The notes beneath the pieces were generated by a model, which was given only the letters and a program-made list of their open reading frames with translations, was not told where the DNA came from and searched no databases. A program made the position numbers and the translations under genes. Below are positions 16,636 to 24,414 of a DNA stretch of 64,000 nt, in pieces (the first letter of the stretch is position 1; each line of letters starts with the position of its first letter). Source of the stretch: a virus; IMG/VR virus record IMGVR_UViG_3300034096_000868, positions 1 through 64,000 of that record. One strand, 5' to 3'.

Positions 16636-16887
16636 ATGAAAGAACAAATTGAAAATATATTGATAAAGGTTGATGAAGGCACGATGCCTGTTCAACAAGC
16701 ACTAAGCGAGCTATTGCTTTTATTTAGTGTTAGCGGTTCGTTGCCATCTATTGACCCATTAGATGACGAGAATAGCGAAATACATAAAATAGGTAGAGAA
16801 ATAGCTGAAATGTCCGATGAAGAGTTTGATAATAATTGTAAAGCAATAACAGATATGCTGTCAAGGTCGAAAGGCAATGACCGCTAA
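16636..16887 (+). CDS. Cassette protein, 83 aa, unknown
   Basis: An acidic helical protein (KVDEGTMPVQQALSELLLLF, then DEENSE-type acidic stretches and KIGREIAEMSDEEFDNNCKA). Its C-terminal part resembles short interaction domains rather than an enzyme. The stop TAA at 16885-16887 is the left box of site 3. Function unknown. Confidence 0.65.
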   Translation: MKEQIENILIKVDEGTMPVQQALSELLLLFSVSGSLPSIDPLDDENSEIHKIGREIAEMSDEEFDNNCKAITDMLSRSKGNDR

Positions 16888-17014
16888 CGGTCAAGTGTTG
16901 CCGAAGTGGGGGATTGTTAGTACAAAAGCCCATTAAAAGCACTACTGCCGAACACAGTACAAATGTTCATTAAATGCACGTTTGCCCCCCATTTTGGCAA
17001 CACTATGTTGGTGG
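16885..17014. other. attC-like recombination site 3
   Basis: TAACGGTCAAG, arm TGTTGCCGAAGTGGGGG pairing with CCCCCCATTTTGGCAACA, loop of about 80 bases, right box GTTGGTGG at 17007-17014. The arms are strongly complementary with single unpaired bases. The loop is much longer than in site 1. Confidence 0.75.
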
Positions 17015-17049
17015 TTAGTGCCTTTGTTAAACTGATTAAATAGAAAAAA

Positions 17050-17526
17050 ATGTCAAATAGAAATTTCAGAGGTCGGGTATTTCACTACTCAAATGATTGT
17101 GGCTGGGTTTATGGCGACTTTCATAAAATGTATGATGGTAGTTTATACCATTATATAACTACATTACCTGACTTAGACAAAGACTGGCAAACTTCATATT
17201 ATAATGTAGTTGCTGATACTATTACCCAAAGTACAGGATTAAAAGACAAAGATGGTAAAGAAATATTTGAAGGTGATATTGTTAAACATAAATTTCGTAG
17301 AATATGGCAAACTAAAGAACATATTTCAACAGTTGTTTGGTGTCAAGAATATTGCTGTTATTACTTGTTTGACGGTATTTGTAACCATAGAATGAGAGAT
17401 GATATGGTTTATGAAATAATTGGTAATTTCTTTGATAATAAGGATTTGGTAAAGGGCTATCCTCCTTGTCCAAAAGTAGAGCCATCAATAACAAATAAAA
17501 ACTCATCCGATGACTTGCCATTTTAG
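17050..17526 (+). CDS. YopX-family protein with SSB-like acidic tip
   Basis: A 158-residue member of the YopX family of small phage and mobile-element proteins, shown by STGLKDKDGKEIFEGDIVKH (about 58-77) with the following beta strands (STVVWCQEYCCYYLFDG) and VYEIIGNFFDNKDL. YopX proteins have no proven enzymatic function. The last five residues are DDLPF after a Ser/Asn-rich linker, the tip by which bacterial SSB binds partner proteins. It is the third gene of array 1, unrelated to its neighbours, which suggests acquisition as a cassette. Confidence 0.78.
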   Translation: MSNRNFRGRVFHYSNDCGWVYGDFHKMYDGSLYHYITTLPDLDKDWQTSYYNVVADTITQSTGLKDKDGKEIFEGDIVKHKFRRIWQTKEHISTVVWCQEYCCYYLFDGICNHRMRDDMVYEIIGNFFDNKDLVKGYPPCPKVEPSITNKNSSDDLPF

Positions 17527-17548
17527 GGTGTCTCGTGGCATTACCACC

Positions 17549-17679
17549 AACGTTAAACGGCTTTGTGACTGTGGTGGCAATAGAATTACTACTGTTCGTT
17601 ACAGCACAAATGCCAAATAGGATTACCAAAGCTGAATATCAGCACATCAGCCACCATAGCACAAAACCGATGTTGGTGG
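17549..17679. other. attC-like recombination site 4
   Basis: Left box CCAACG, arm CGGCTTTGTGACTGTGGTGGC pairs with GCCACCATAGCACAAAACCG, right box GTTGGTGG at 17672-17679. The long loop (about 75 bases) creates a spurious open frame across the site. The outer arms of the preceding cassette (GTTGGTGGTTAGTGCC and GGCATTACCACCAAC) are complementary. Confidence 0.75.
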
Positions 17680-17713
17680 CAGGTTTTTTTCTCGGTTTAC
17701 AAATTTTAAAATT

Positions 17714-18199
17714 ATGCAAGTAATAGAAGAAATAGTAAAGATTTATCAAGCCAAAGACGGCACAAAATTCAAAGACAAAGGCGAATGTCAAACCTACGAA
17801 AAAGGTATTCCGTATGGTAATTATTATGCTAAACTTTCAAACCTTAAAACTTTTGAAGTTACTGAAAACCATTTAAAACTAATAAAAAGAAATGTTATTG
17901 AATGGGTTTTTCATAGAGACGATTATAATGCTGGTCATTTTTACCAAGATACAAAACGACCTTATGGAAATTCTGATTGGGTTGGTGATATTGCTGAAAT
18001 TTTAGGAATTGAACCCGATTGCTCAAATCCAAATGACGAAGACGAAAAATGGTTTTCTGAAAGTTTAGAGTACTTTTTAGTTTGTCATCATATTGATATG
18101 AGAATTGTAATGGAAATACTTTGTCAAAATTTGTCAATTCACAAAGGTAAATATGAAAGAGAAAGCGTTTATTCTTCGGACTGGGTGGCGGTCGCTTAA
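17714..18199 (+). CDS. Cassette protein, 161 aa, unknown
   Basis: The N-terminus MQVIEEIVKIYQAKDGTKFK with DKGECQTYEK looks like the start of small phage proteins that open with a beta hairpin and a Cys/Tyr/Glu motif. The rest is mixed alpha/beta, acidic and aromatic (HRDDYNAGHFYQ, NPNDEDEKWFSESLEYF). No catalytic motif is recognised. Its stop lies 11 bases before site 5. Confidence 0.65.
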   Translation: MQVIEEIVKIYQAKDGTKFKDKGECQTYEKGIPYGNYYAKLSNLKTFEVTENHLKLIKRNVIEWVFHRDDYNAGHFYQDTKRPYGNSDWVGDIAEILGIEPDCSNPNDEDEKWFSESLEYFLVCHHIDMRIVMEILCQNLSIHKGKYERESVYSSDWVAVA

Positions 18200-18209
18200 A
18201 CTTGCCACC

Positions 18210-18337
18210 AACGGTTCGCAGCTATATTTAGTTGCGGATTTAGAATCACAAATTATCAAATTAGTAATAACTTAAATAGAAAGAAAAATGTCAAAGAAAC
18301 CACAGAAACCGCAATTGAATATAGCTGTTGTTAGCGG
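18210..18337. other. attC-like recombination site 5 (inside duplicated unit)
   Basis: Left box AACGG at 18210, arm CAGCTATATTTAGTTGCGG pairs with CCGCAATTGAATATAGCTG, right box GTTAGCGG at 18330-18337. The right arm and box lie inside the coding sequence of the 68-aa gene, so its first 14 or so codons are part of the recombination site. Identical to site F at 59807. Confidence 0.75.
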
Positions 18338-18494
18338 TAGTTTTTATTGGGTTCGTCCGTTCCATAAAGACGAGTTTGAACCTGCTAAATGTAAAGAACT
18401 ATACGGAACAGATAAGCTATATTTTTTTTTCACAAATGGAAGTCGAATGGAAGTTGAACGTGCTTGGGAAGTAGAGCCGTTAAATTACCGCTAA
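18288..18494 (+). CDS. Duplicated cassette protein, copy 1 (68 aa)
   Basis: A 68-residue protein starting MSKKPQKPQLNIAVV and containing SFYWVRPFHKDEFEPAK, possibly one small beta-rich domain. It is identical to the protein at 59885. The start codon is inside the attC-like hairpin, and the N-terminal basic/proline stretch is encoded by the right arm. The stop TAA is the left box of site 6. Function unknown; being kept twice in one genome suggests recent copying. Confidence 0.65.
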   Translation: MSKKPQKPQLNIAVVSGSFYWVRPFHKDEFEPAKCKELYGTDKLYFFFTNGSRMEVERAWEVEPLNYR

Positions 18495-18544
18495 CGTTTT
18501 GCGTATAAAAAATCGTTTTAATGTTTTTTATACGCTGTTAGCAG
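18492..18544. other. attC-like recombination site 6 (short)
   Basis: TAACGTTTT, arm GCGTATAAAAAA pairs with TTTTTTATACGC across a loop of about 10 bases, right box GTTAGCAG at 18537-18544. At 53 bp it is the shortest intact site. The sequence after TAACGTTTT is where this copy of the duplicated cassette stops matching copy 2. Confidence 0.7.
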
Positions 18545-18634
18545 TAGTACGGATTTAAACCGCAAATGCTCATTCGGAGAACTGAACCTTTTTATTTTCT
18601 TTTTTGAGCGAGGACAAAATATTAAAATAAAATT

Positions 18635-19618
18635 ATGACAATAGATTTAAGATACGGAGATACAATAGAACAAATGAAATTGATACCTGATAAAAGTATT
18701 GACTTTATTTGCTGTGATTTACCTTATGGGACAACCGCTTGTATTTGGGATATAATTATACCATTTGATAAACTTTGGAGGGAATATAAAAGGATAATCA
18801 AAGATAAAGGAGTAATTGTATTGTTTGGTAGCGAACCATTTTCATCATTATTAAGAACATCTAATTTAGAGTGGTATAAATATGATTGGATTTGGGAAAA
18901 GAATAACGCAGGGAATTTTCAATTAGTAAATTATCAACCATTAAAAATACACGAAACCATATCAGTTTTTTATAATGAAACACCTAATATGGAATTTGCT
19001 AATATTATGGTTGAAAATATGAAAAGACTAAACTTAAAGCAAATTGATATTTCAAAATTAGAACTTTCAAGAACAGGTGGAATGACAGGTTGGGTTACAA
19101 ATAAAATGAACGGTTCTCAATTACCAACAGAACAACAATGGAGTAAAATATGTGATTTGTTTGGTATTGAAAATAAATATGACGAAATACTTTTAACTGT
19201 AAAAAAGATTACATATAACCTTGAACTTGATGATACCAAATTAGTATTATCAAATAAAGGGAAAGCTGGAACATTAGGACATCTATCAAGTGAAAGTAAA
19301 AGAGAAACATACATACAAGATAAAACAGGTTATCCAAAAAGTATATTGAAATACAATAGAGAGAATGGATTACATCCAACTCAAAAACCTATACCATTGA
19401 TGGAATTTTTAATAAAGACATATTCCAATGAAGGTGAAACTGTATTAGATAATACGATGGGTAGTTGTTCAACAGGAATTGGATGTATAAATTTGAACCG
19501 AAACTTTATTGGGATAGATAATACAAAAAAGTATTTTAATATTTCTTTAAAGAGGGTGGAAGAAAAAAGAAAAGAAAAAGATTTTAACGTAGTAACTTCA
19601 TTCGGAGATGGAATGTAG
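18635..19618 (+). CDS. Orphan DNA methyltransferase (N6-A/N4-C type)
   Basis: A SAM-dependent amino-methyltransferase of 327 residues. Catalytic motif IV is DLPYGTTACIWD (about 28-39), followed by IVLFGSEPF, YDWIWEKN and, near the C-terminus, HPTQKPIPLMEFLIKTYS and LDNTMGSCSTGIG, the SAM-binding FxGxG-like motif. Motif IV before the SAM motif is the beta-type order. A central insert (about 140-200, TGGMTGWVTNKMNGSQLPTE with EQQWSKICDLFG) looks like an HTH target-recognition part. No restriction enzyme is nearby. As the last payload of array 1 it may protect phage DNA from host restriction. Confidence 0.8.
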   Translation: MTIDLRYGDTIEQMKLIPDKSIDFICCDLPYGTTACIWDIIIPFDKLWREYKRIIKDKGVIVLFGSEPFSSLLRTSNLEWYKYDWIWEKNNAGNFQLVNYQPLKIHETISVFYNETPNMEFANIMVENMKRLNLKQIDISKLELSRTGGMTGWVTNKMNGSQLPTEQQWSKICDLFGIENKYDEILLTVKKITYNLELDDTKLVLSNKGKAGTLGHLSSESKRETYIQDKTGYPKSILKYNRENGLHPTQKPIPLMEFLIKTYSNEGETVLDNTMGSCSTGIGCINLNRNFIGIDNTKKYFNISLKRVEEKRKEKDFNVVTSFGDGM

Positions 19619-19659
19619 TATTACTGCTAACTTCTTTATTTACGCAACAAAAACACAAG

Positions 19660-19902
19660 ATGCAATATTTACGTGACATACAAGATGAGGTTTTTATAAT
19701 TGTGGACTTTGGAGTTAAGTTTACAAATCTACTAATTACTGATATTGGATTACTAAATTCAGAAACTGGCAAAATTCAAAAGAGATGCTACAATGCGGGT
19801 AGTTATGGATATTATATTAACGGAAAATTCAAGTCAGAAAGTAAACTACCTAAATATCCATTTACTAAAATTATTCATATAAAAGATAAATTACCTTTTT
19901 AA
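19660..19902 (+). CDS. Hypothetical 80-aa protein with LPF tail
   Basis: A small beta-rich protein (VFIIVDFGVKFTNLLITDIG, YNAGSYGYYINGKFKSES) ending KDKLPF, again close to the SSB acidic-tip pattern. It starts 28 bases right of the array 1 end box, is not followed by a cassette site, and is probably a resident gene. Function unknown. Confidence 0.55.
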   Translation: MQYLRDIQDEVFIIVDFGVKFTNLLITDIGLLNSETGKIQKRCYNAGSYGYYINGKFKSESKLPKYPFTKIIHIKDKLPF

Positions 19903-19909
19903 AAATAAA

Positions 19910-19939
19910 TTTGCAATTCGCTATTTTTTTATATATTTG
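19910..19939 (+). promoter_or_regulatory. Promoter of short leader RNA before scaffold
   Basis: TTTG 19910-19913, 18 bases, TATATTTG 19932-19939. The transcript meets a perfect terminator at 19984-20010, giving an RNA of about 60 nt before the second promoter. Confidence 0.6.
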
Positions 19940-19983
19940 CATCTCTGTTTGTTATTTAGATCCATTATTATTATTATTTGAAG

Positions 19984-20010
19984 AACTCCTATTTTATAGG
20001 AGTTTTTTTA
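19984..20010 (+). terminator. Terminator of short leader RNA
   Basis: AACTCCTA and TAGGAGTT form an 8-bp stem with a TTTA loop, then seven T. It insulates the capsid operon from the upstream promoter or array. Confidence 0.75.
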
Positions 20011-20017
20011 TTTTTAA

Positions 20018-20047
20018 TTTGCTTTTTTAAAATATTCATTATATTTG
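20018..20047 (+). promoter_or_regulatory. Promoter of capsid operon
   Basis: TTTG 20018-20021, 18 bases, TATATTTG 20040-20047, 55 bases before the scaffold ATG. It directly follows the terminator at 19984, which makes it the likely start of the late structural transcript. Confidence 0.65.
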
Positions 20048-20102
20048 CAATAGTAAAAGTTAGAGTTAGAGTATAGTTAAGTGGAATTTACAACTATATT
20101 AA

Positions 20103-21107
20103 ATGTCAGAAATAGATAATGAAGTTAAAGTAGAAGAAGTTAAACCTACCTTTAATCCAGATGATTTTACAACATCTGCAAATAAAAAAGTAGAAGCCGA
20201 GCCAAGTAAAGAAGAACCTAAAGTAGTAGACACTACAAAGCAAGATGCGCCAACAGTAGAAACTGATGATGAAGATGATACTTTTGAAGTGTTATTTGAA
20301 GATTTAGACCTACAAGCACAAGCAAATCCAAACACAACAAAGAAAGATGTATTCGCATCTATTAAAGAACTTGACCCTGATATTGACGATGAAGATAAAG
20401 CCGTTGAAAGCTACAAGTCTTTAAAGGAAGCAAATAAAAAATTATCAATCATAGCTAAAGGTCGCTCATTAATAGACACAGACACTGATATTATCGAGTG
20501 GAACAAAATGTCTAAAATGTCTGACCAAGACAAAGCTAAAGCAAAACTATACTTCGAGTATAAAAACAAAGGATTTGACCACGAAAAAGCTATTCAAAGA
20601 GTTGAAAAAACTATTGAAGAACTTAATGAGGTAAGTCCTGAAACAATAGAAGATTACGCTATTGAGTACAACTCATTGCTAAAAAGAAATATTGAAGCAA
20701 AAACTAAACATATTGAAGATTCTATTCTAGCTAACAACATTGACCTAGATGTAGAAGACGAAGTATTAAAAAATACAGAAACAGCCATTCTTGATACTAA
20801 AGAATTTCTAGGTATGAATTTACCTAAAGATGAAACGAAAAGAGCAAAAATCCTCAAAGATGCAGGAAAGTTTGCCAATTCAACAGAGTTTAAGAAAGCA
20901 CTAAAAGACCCTCAAACACTTAGCAAAATCGCCCTATTCCTCAAATATGAGGATAATTGGAAGAATAACATTAAGCAAAAAGGAGTTTCTAAAGTTGCTA
21001 TGGTTGAAAAAATGGCTACTGCACCAGCAGTTACGCCGTCTGTTTCAAAACATATTACTGAAAAAGCAAAAGGGTTCAATCAATTTAACCCCGATGGATT
21101 CAAGTAG
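20103..21107 (+). CDS. Capsid scaffolding protein
   Basis: A 334-residue, very acidic and Lys/Glu-rich helical protein directly upstream of the major capsid gene. Residues 1-75 are acidic and disordered, 100-270 helical (repeated KxIEELNE-type heptads), and the C-terminus is basic with VSKHITEKAKGFNQFNPDG, which could be the capsid-binding tail. The composition and position are those of tailed-phage scaffolds, which direct procapsid assembly and are then lost or cleaved. No protease motif is visible. Confidence 0.7.
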   Translation: MSEIDNEVKVEEVKPTFNPDDFTTSANKKVEAEPSKEEPKVVDTTKQDAPTVETDDEDDTFEVLFEDLDLQAQANPNTTKKDVFASIKELDPDIDDEDKAVESYKSLKEANKKLSIIAKGRSLIDTDTDIIEWNKMSKMSDQDKAKAKLYFEYKNKGFDHEKAIQRVEKTIEELNEVSPETIEDYAIEYNSLLKRNIEAKTKHIEDSILANNIDLDVEDEVLKNTETAILDTKEFLGMNLPKDETKRAKILKDAGKFANSTEFKKALKDPQTLSKIALFLKYEDNWKNNIKQKGVSKVAMVEKMATAPAVTPSVSKHITEKAKGFNQFNPDGFK

Positions 21108-21158
21108 TATTGTTTTACATGAGTGAAGCAAGTGGAATATTAAAAAATTAAAAATTAA

Positions 21159-22631
21159 ATGAAAATTTATACTGGCGGATTGCCAAACAAAAATCCCGTA
21201 GACGGTCAATGGTTAGGTGACGTATTGTTACTTTACCCACAAATCAAGAAACAATTAGTAAAAAAATATTGCGATGATAAAACATTATGTTTTCTTCGTG
21301 ATTTAATTGGACTAGATGCATCAATAAATGAAACTGAATTCCAAAACAGACTAAAGTCTGGACAAATGGGTCTTTCAGGAGATAATATCTCTTGGGCAGT
21401 TCAAACGAAAGTTAGACCAGCTTTGACTATAACTACATTGCCTCCAATCGGTTCTTCAATAGCACTAAACAGTACATTCACTATTGCATTTGCAGAAGAT
21501 TGGTTATCTCCAGGAATGGTTGTGACTATCAATGATAGCGTGAATGGTGGACAAATCAACTTGTTGATTATGACTGCGGCTACTGGTGCGGGGCCTTATT
21601 CTTACACTGCAAAAGTTATTGCAACTGCTGCGGTAACAATCCCTGCTGGTATAGTAGGTATTGGAGATAGTTTACCATGGACTTGGGCTGCAACTAGTAC
21701 TTGTACTGAAAGTTGCGTAAAAGCATCTGTAGTAGCACCTGATTGGTATAAAAACTATACTACACATATCTGTATATCAAGACAAGTATGTAAAACTGGT
21801 GTAATGAATAGTACTTGGATAGAGGGAGCTAATGGCTCAATGTGTTTCCACTCAACAGAAGATTTACAAGTATTTGACTTGTTCTTAGGAACTATGGAAG
21901 CTGCCGTATACTATGGTAGAACTAATAAAAACTCTGCTGGTGCATCTGTGATTACTGGCCCTGATGGAACATTGACTACTGGTGATGGTATCGAAGCTCA
22001 AATAGAAGGTGGTAACGTAACTAACTTCTCTGTGGCTACATATACCAACCCTACGAACTACGCTGCATTCTTAGACTTGATAGAAGTAACTATCGAAGAA
22101 TGGGCAGCTGAAAGAAACATGGCTAGTACAGAATTATTCGCTAGATGCGGCCCTGCTGCATTCTCTTTACTTCAAAAAGTATTAGAGAAAAAAGCATTTA
22201 CTGCTGGTGGATGTTGTACTTTACATGACTTTAAGTCTGGAGAAGCGTATGACTATGCATTAGGTATGAATATCTTGCAATACCATTTTGCAGGTAATAT
22301 TCTTAACCTAGAAAAATGTATGCTTTTCGGAAATACATCATTCCAACACGTAAGAAGTGGTAGTGTAATACCTAATGAATCATACAAATTCTTGATACAT
22401 CCAAAAACAACTTGCGATGGGAAACCATTGTATGAAATTTATTTCAGAGAGGGTTGTGGTACATCAAGTGCATTTACTTACAAGTATGTTCCTGGAAAGA
22501 TGGATCCTAAAGACCCAACTTCTCCAAAAGCGGCTAACTTGTATGATGGCTACACTGCTGCATACGATACTGAATTTGTTGTGATAGTAAACGAGCCTAG
22601 CTCAATGTTACTATTTAGACCAATAGCTTAG
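21159..22631 (+). CDS. Major capsid protein
   Basis: The 490-residue HK97-fold capsid subunit candidate. Support: length, position after the scaffold, strong local composition change (more G/C, Ala/Thr/Gly-rich as in highly expressed proteins), an N-arm (1-60), a probable E-loop, an inserted beta domain (about 95-170), and a long alpha-rich P-domain stretch (EVTIEEWAAERNMASTELFA). Cysteines are frequent (CTESC, GGCCTLHDF). A strong terminator follows at 22648. The assignment rests on context and architecture. Confidence 0.78.
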   Translation: MKIYTGGLPNKNPVDGQWLGDVLLLYPQIKKQLVKKYCDDKTLCFLRDLIGLDASINETEFQNRLKSGQMGLSGDNISWAVQTKVRPALTITTLPPIGSSIALNSTFTIAFAEDWLSPGMVVTINDSVNGGQINLLIMTAATGAGPYSYTAKVIATAAVTIPAGIVGIGDSLPWTWAATSTCTESCVKASVVAPDWYKNYTTHICISRQVCKTGVMNSTWIEGANGSMCFHSTEDLQVFDLFLGTMEAAVYYGRTNKNSAGASVITGPDGTLTTGDGIEAQIEGGNVTNFSVATYTNPTNYAAFLDLIEVTIEEWAAERNMASTELFARCGPAAFSLLQKVLEKKAFTAGGCCTLHDFKSGEAYDYALGMNILQYHFAGNILNLEKCMLFGNTSFQHVRSGSVIPNESYKFLIHPKTTCDGKPLYEIYFREGCGTSSAFTYKYVPGKMDPKDPTSPKAANLYDGYTAAYDTEFVVIVNEPSSMLLFRPIA

Positions 22632-22647
22632 TAATAACACTAATAGT

Positions 22648-22671
22648 AAGGGAGTTCCGTAAAACTCCCTT
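22648..22671 (+). terminator. Terminator after major capsid gene
   Basis: AAGGGAGTT and AACTCCCTT form a 9-bp stem with a CCGTAA loop, followed by ATTTATATTTT. It probably sets the excess of capsid transcript over downstream structural genes. Confidence 0.75.
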
Positions 22672-22728
22672 ATTTATATTTTACATTAGAAATAAATTTT
22701 ATTAAATCAAAAAAAAGTAAACAAGTAA

Positions 22729-23463
22729 ATGAGTAAAATAGTAGAAATCCGTCCGAATCCAAATTTTAGCGGTAACATAGTAGGTTCTCTTAAGATTAGT
22801 GGAGATTTCAAAGACACTAAAGGGAAAGTAATTCTATCTACATTAGGTAGAGAATCTTTAAAGATAGATGGTAATGGGATGCTTTTACAACCCGACTTAT
22901 ATCCATTACACGCTGACATTATTAAGGCAGCAACAGAAAGTCCAACATTTAGTGCTATGTTATCTTATCCAAAAGAAGGACAAACGCTAAGTGCAAACCA
23001 AAGATTTTATTTGCATGACCAAGAACTACATGAGCAAAAAGAACATGACGTACTTGTAGAATCTCACAGATTATCCGATGAAATTCTAAACATGGATGAT
23101 GCAAGAGTTGTAAACTTTGCAAAGATATTCGGTATCTATGGTAGTGCTAAGAAATGTAAGAATGAACTAGTTAAGTTTAGTTCAGACAAAGTAAAAGCAA
23201 AAGAAATTGCAGACTACTTCAATAATCCTGATAGGCTTATTTTAGAGGTTATCCATGCATCACTTGAAAAAGGTAACGCTAGCGAGAAAAAAGGTTTGTA
23301 TGCTGAAAATGGGTACTATTCTTACATGGGTAATGCTATTGGATATGGAATAGACAAAGTTGTATTGTGGTGCAAAGAAGAAAAAGATATTTATATACAC
23401 TTGAAAGGAAACGTATATAAAGATGAGGTAATTTCAAGTAAAGTCGATAAGAAAAATAAATAA
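22729..23463 (+). CDS. Structural protein downstream of capsid (244 aa)
   Basis: The N-terminal 70 residues are beta-rich (VEIRPNPNFSGNIVGSLKIS), followed by a helical domain with HDQELHEQKEHDVLVESHRL and a C-terminal region with YMGNAIGYGIDKVVLWCKEE. Its place between capsid and connector genes suggests a capsid-decoration, head-completion or internal head role. The family is not recognised. Confidence 0.55.
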   Translation: MSKIVEIRPNPNFSGNIVGSLKISGDFKDTKGKVILSTLGRESLKIDGNGMLLQPDLYPLHADIIKAATESPTFSAMLSYPKEGQTLSANQRFYLHDQELHEQKEHDVLVESHRLSDEILNMDDARVVNFAKIFGIYGSAKKCKNELVKFSSDKVKAKEIADYFNNPDRLILEVIHASLEKGNASEKKGLYAENGYYSYMGNAIGYGIDKVVLWCKEEKDIYIHLKGNVYKDEVISSKVDKKNK

Positions 23464-23469
23464 TTCTTT

Positions 23470-24096
23470 ATGACATTTGAACAAATGTTTAATTTATCAA
23501 ACTCCCTTTTAGATAAAGTAGGTTCTCCTTACTTTACTGAATCGGAGTTTGATGATTTTTGTAATATAGCTTATAATGATTGGATTGAGCAAGAATATAA
23601 TAAATTTGAAATCAACCACGAGCATTCAGTTAAGCTAGATAGATTACTAGTGCCTTATACTAAGATTGGCACAGAGATATTTCTTACTACAGATATTACT
23701 AATTTTAGGTATCTAGCTAGGATAAATGGAGAGTTTAATGACACTTGTGATGGATTAGTCACTAGGAATATTAGACAAGCTAAAAACAACAATATTGATG
23801 TTTTGAAGCAAGACCCTTTTAATAGACCAACAACAAAAGAGCCGTTATTCTTTATTACAGCAGGGCCAAAAATAGAAGTTTTACCAACTGCTAATAGAGT
23901 AAATATTGTTTACGTACGTGATCCACAGAAAATTAATTCAGATACCAACCCAACGGGAGTATTTGAACTGCCCGATTATCTTGCAGAAGAAATAGTTGAA
24001 ATGGCAGTTAGGAAACAAGATGTAAACACAGAAAACTACAACCAAGCAAATGCAATTAACAACGAAATAGCACAAAGAAATGGAGTATTTGAGTAA
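23470..24096 (+). CDS. Head-tail connector / ring-type protein
   Basis: A 208-residue protein opening MTFEQMFNLSNSLLDKVGSP, with a beta-rich middle and the motif ELPDYLAEEIVEMAVRKQDV followed by a C-terminal helix. The FELPDYL..EIVEMAVRK pattern recalls connector or ring proteins of crAss-like podoviruses. It starts 6 bases after the upstream stop and overlaps the next gene by 17 bases. Confidence 0.6.
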   Translation: MTFEQMFNLSNSLLDKVGSPYFTESEFDDFCNIAYNDWIEQEYNKFEINHEHSVKLDRLLVPYTKIGTEIFLTTDITNFRYLARINGEFNDTCDGLVTRNIRQAKNNNIDVLKQDPFNRPTTKEPLFFITAGPKIEVLPTANRVNIVYVRDPQKINSDTNPTGVFELPDYLAEEIVEMAVRKQDVNTENYNQANAINNEIAQRNGVFE

Positions 24097-24343
24097 CCAA
24101 GAGGCATTTAATCAAATAAATGCAATGACGGATGAAGAATTGATTGAGTTTATAGTTCAATCTGAATTAGATATACCACATGACGTTGTTGGTGGTAAGC
24201 TAATAAATAGAGAAATGATTATTCATAATCTAACGGGGATTAATCCTAATCCTAATGTTAGAATAACTTATACATGGAAAGGTGAAAAAACCGAACAAAA
24301 AATCACAGGAACAACCAGTGGATGTAAAACCTGCGGTAGTTAA
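24080..24343 (+). CDS. Small structural-operon protein, 87 aa
   Basis: A small acidic protein with an N-terminal helix (NQINAMTDEELIEFIVQSEL) and a C-terminal beta part ending GCKTCGS, a CxxC pair. It overlaps the upstream connector gene. The function is unknown, but its place in the head-tail joining cluster suggests a virion or assembly role. Confidence 0.6.
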   Translation: MEYLSNQEAFNQINAMTDEELIEFIVQSELDIPHDVVGGKLINREMIIHNLTGINPNPNVRITYTWKGEKTEQKITGTTSGCKTCGS

Positions 24344-24414
24344 AAAAAAGTTAAAGGCAGTCAAAGTTTTAAATAACTTCACTAGAAGTTATGAAATTAA
24401 ATTTATAGAAGAAG

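Larger units (their letters stand above)
16213..19631 (+). mobile_element. Integron-like gene-cassette array 1
   Basis: Six small genes, all rightward and each separated by an attC-like hairpin (sites at 16213, 16606 remnant, 16885, 17549, 18210, 18492), closed by an unpaired TAAC box at 19628. Stop codons run into the left AAC box, and promoters are not evident between genes. Payloads: two unknown proteins, a YopX protein, an unknown 161-aa protein, a 68-aa protein duplicated in array 2, and a DNA methyltransferase. It lies between the replication initiation genes and the capsid genes. No recombinase is next to it, so it would depend on an enzyme acting in trans, for example the one at 61923. 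Confidence 0.8.

Noticed and set aside
17535-17723. 62-aa plus-strand frame between YopX and the 161-aa gene
   Set aside because: It spans the attC-like site 4 hairpin and its loop; the frame is open by chance, with no independent leader.
16213-19631. CRISPR array as an explanation of the repeats
   Set aside because: The repeats are not identical, are 50-135 bp imperfect hairpins, and alternate with ORFs of 70-330 codons. No cas genes.
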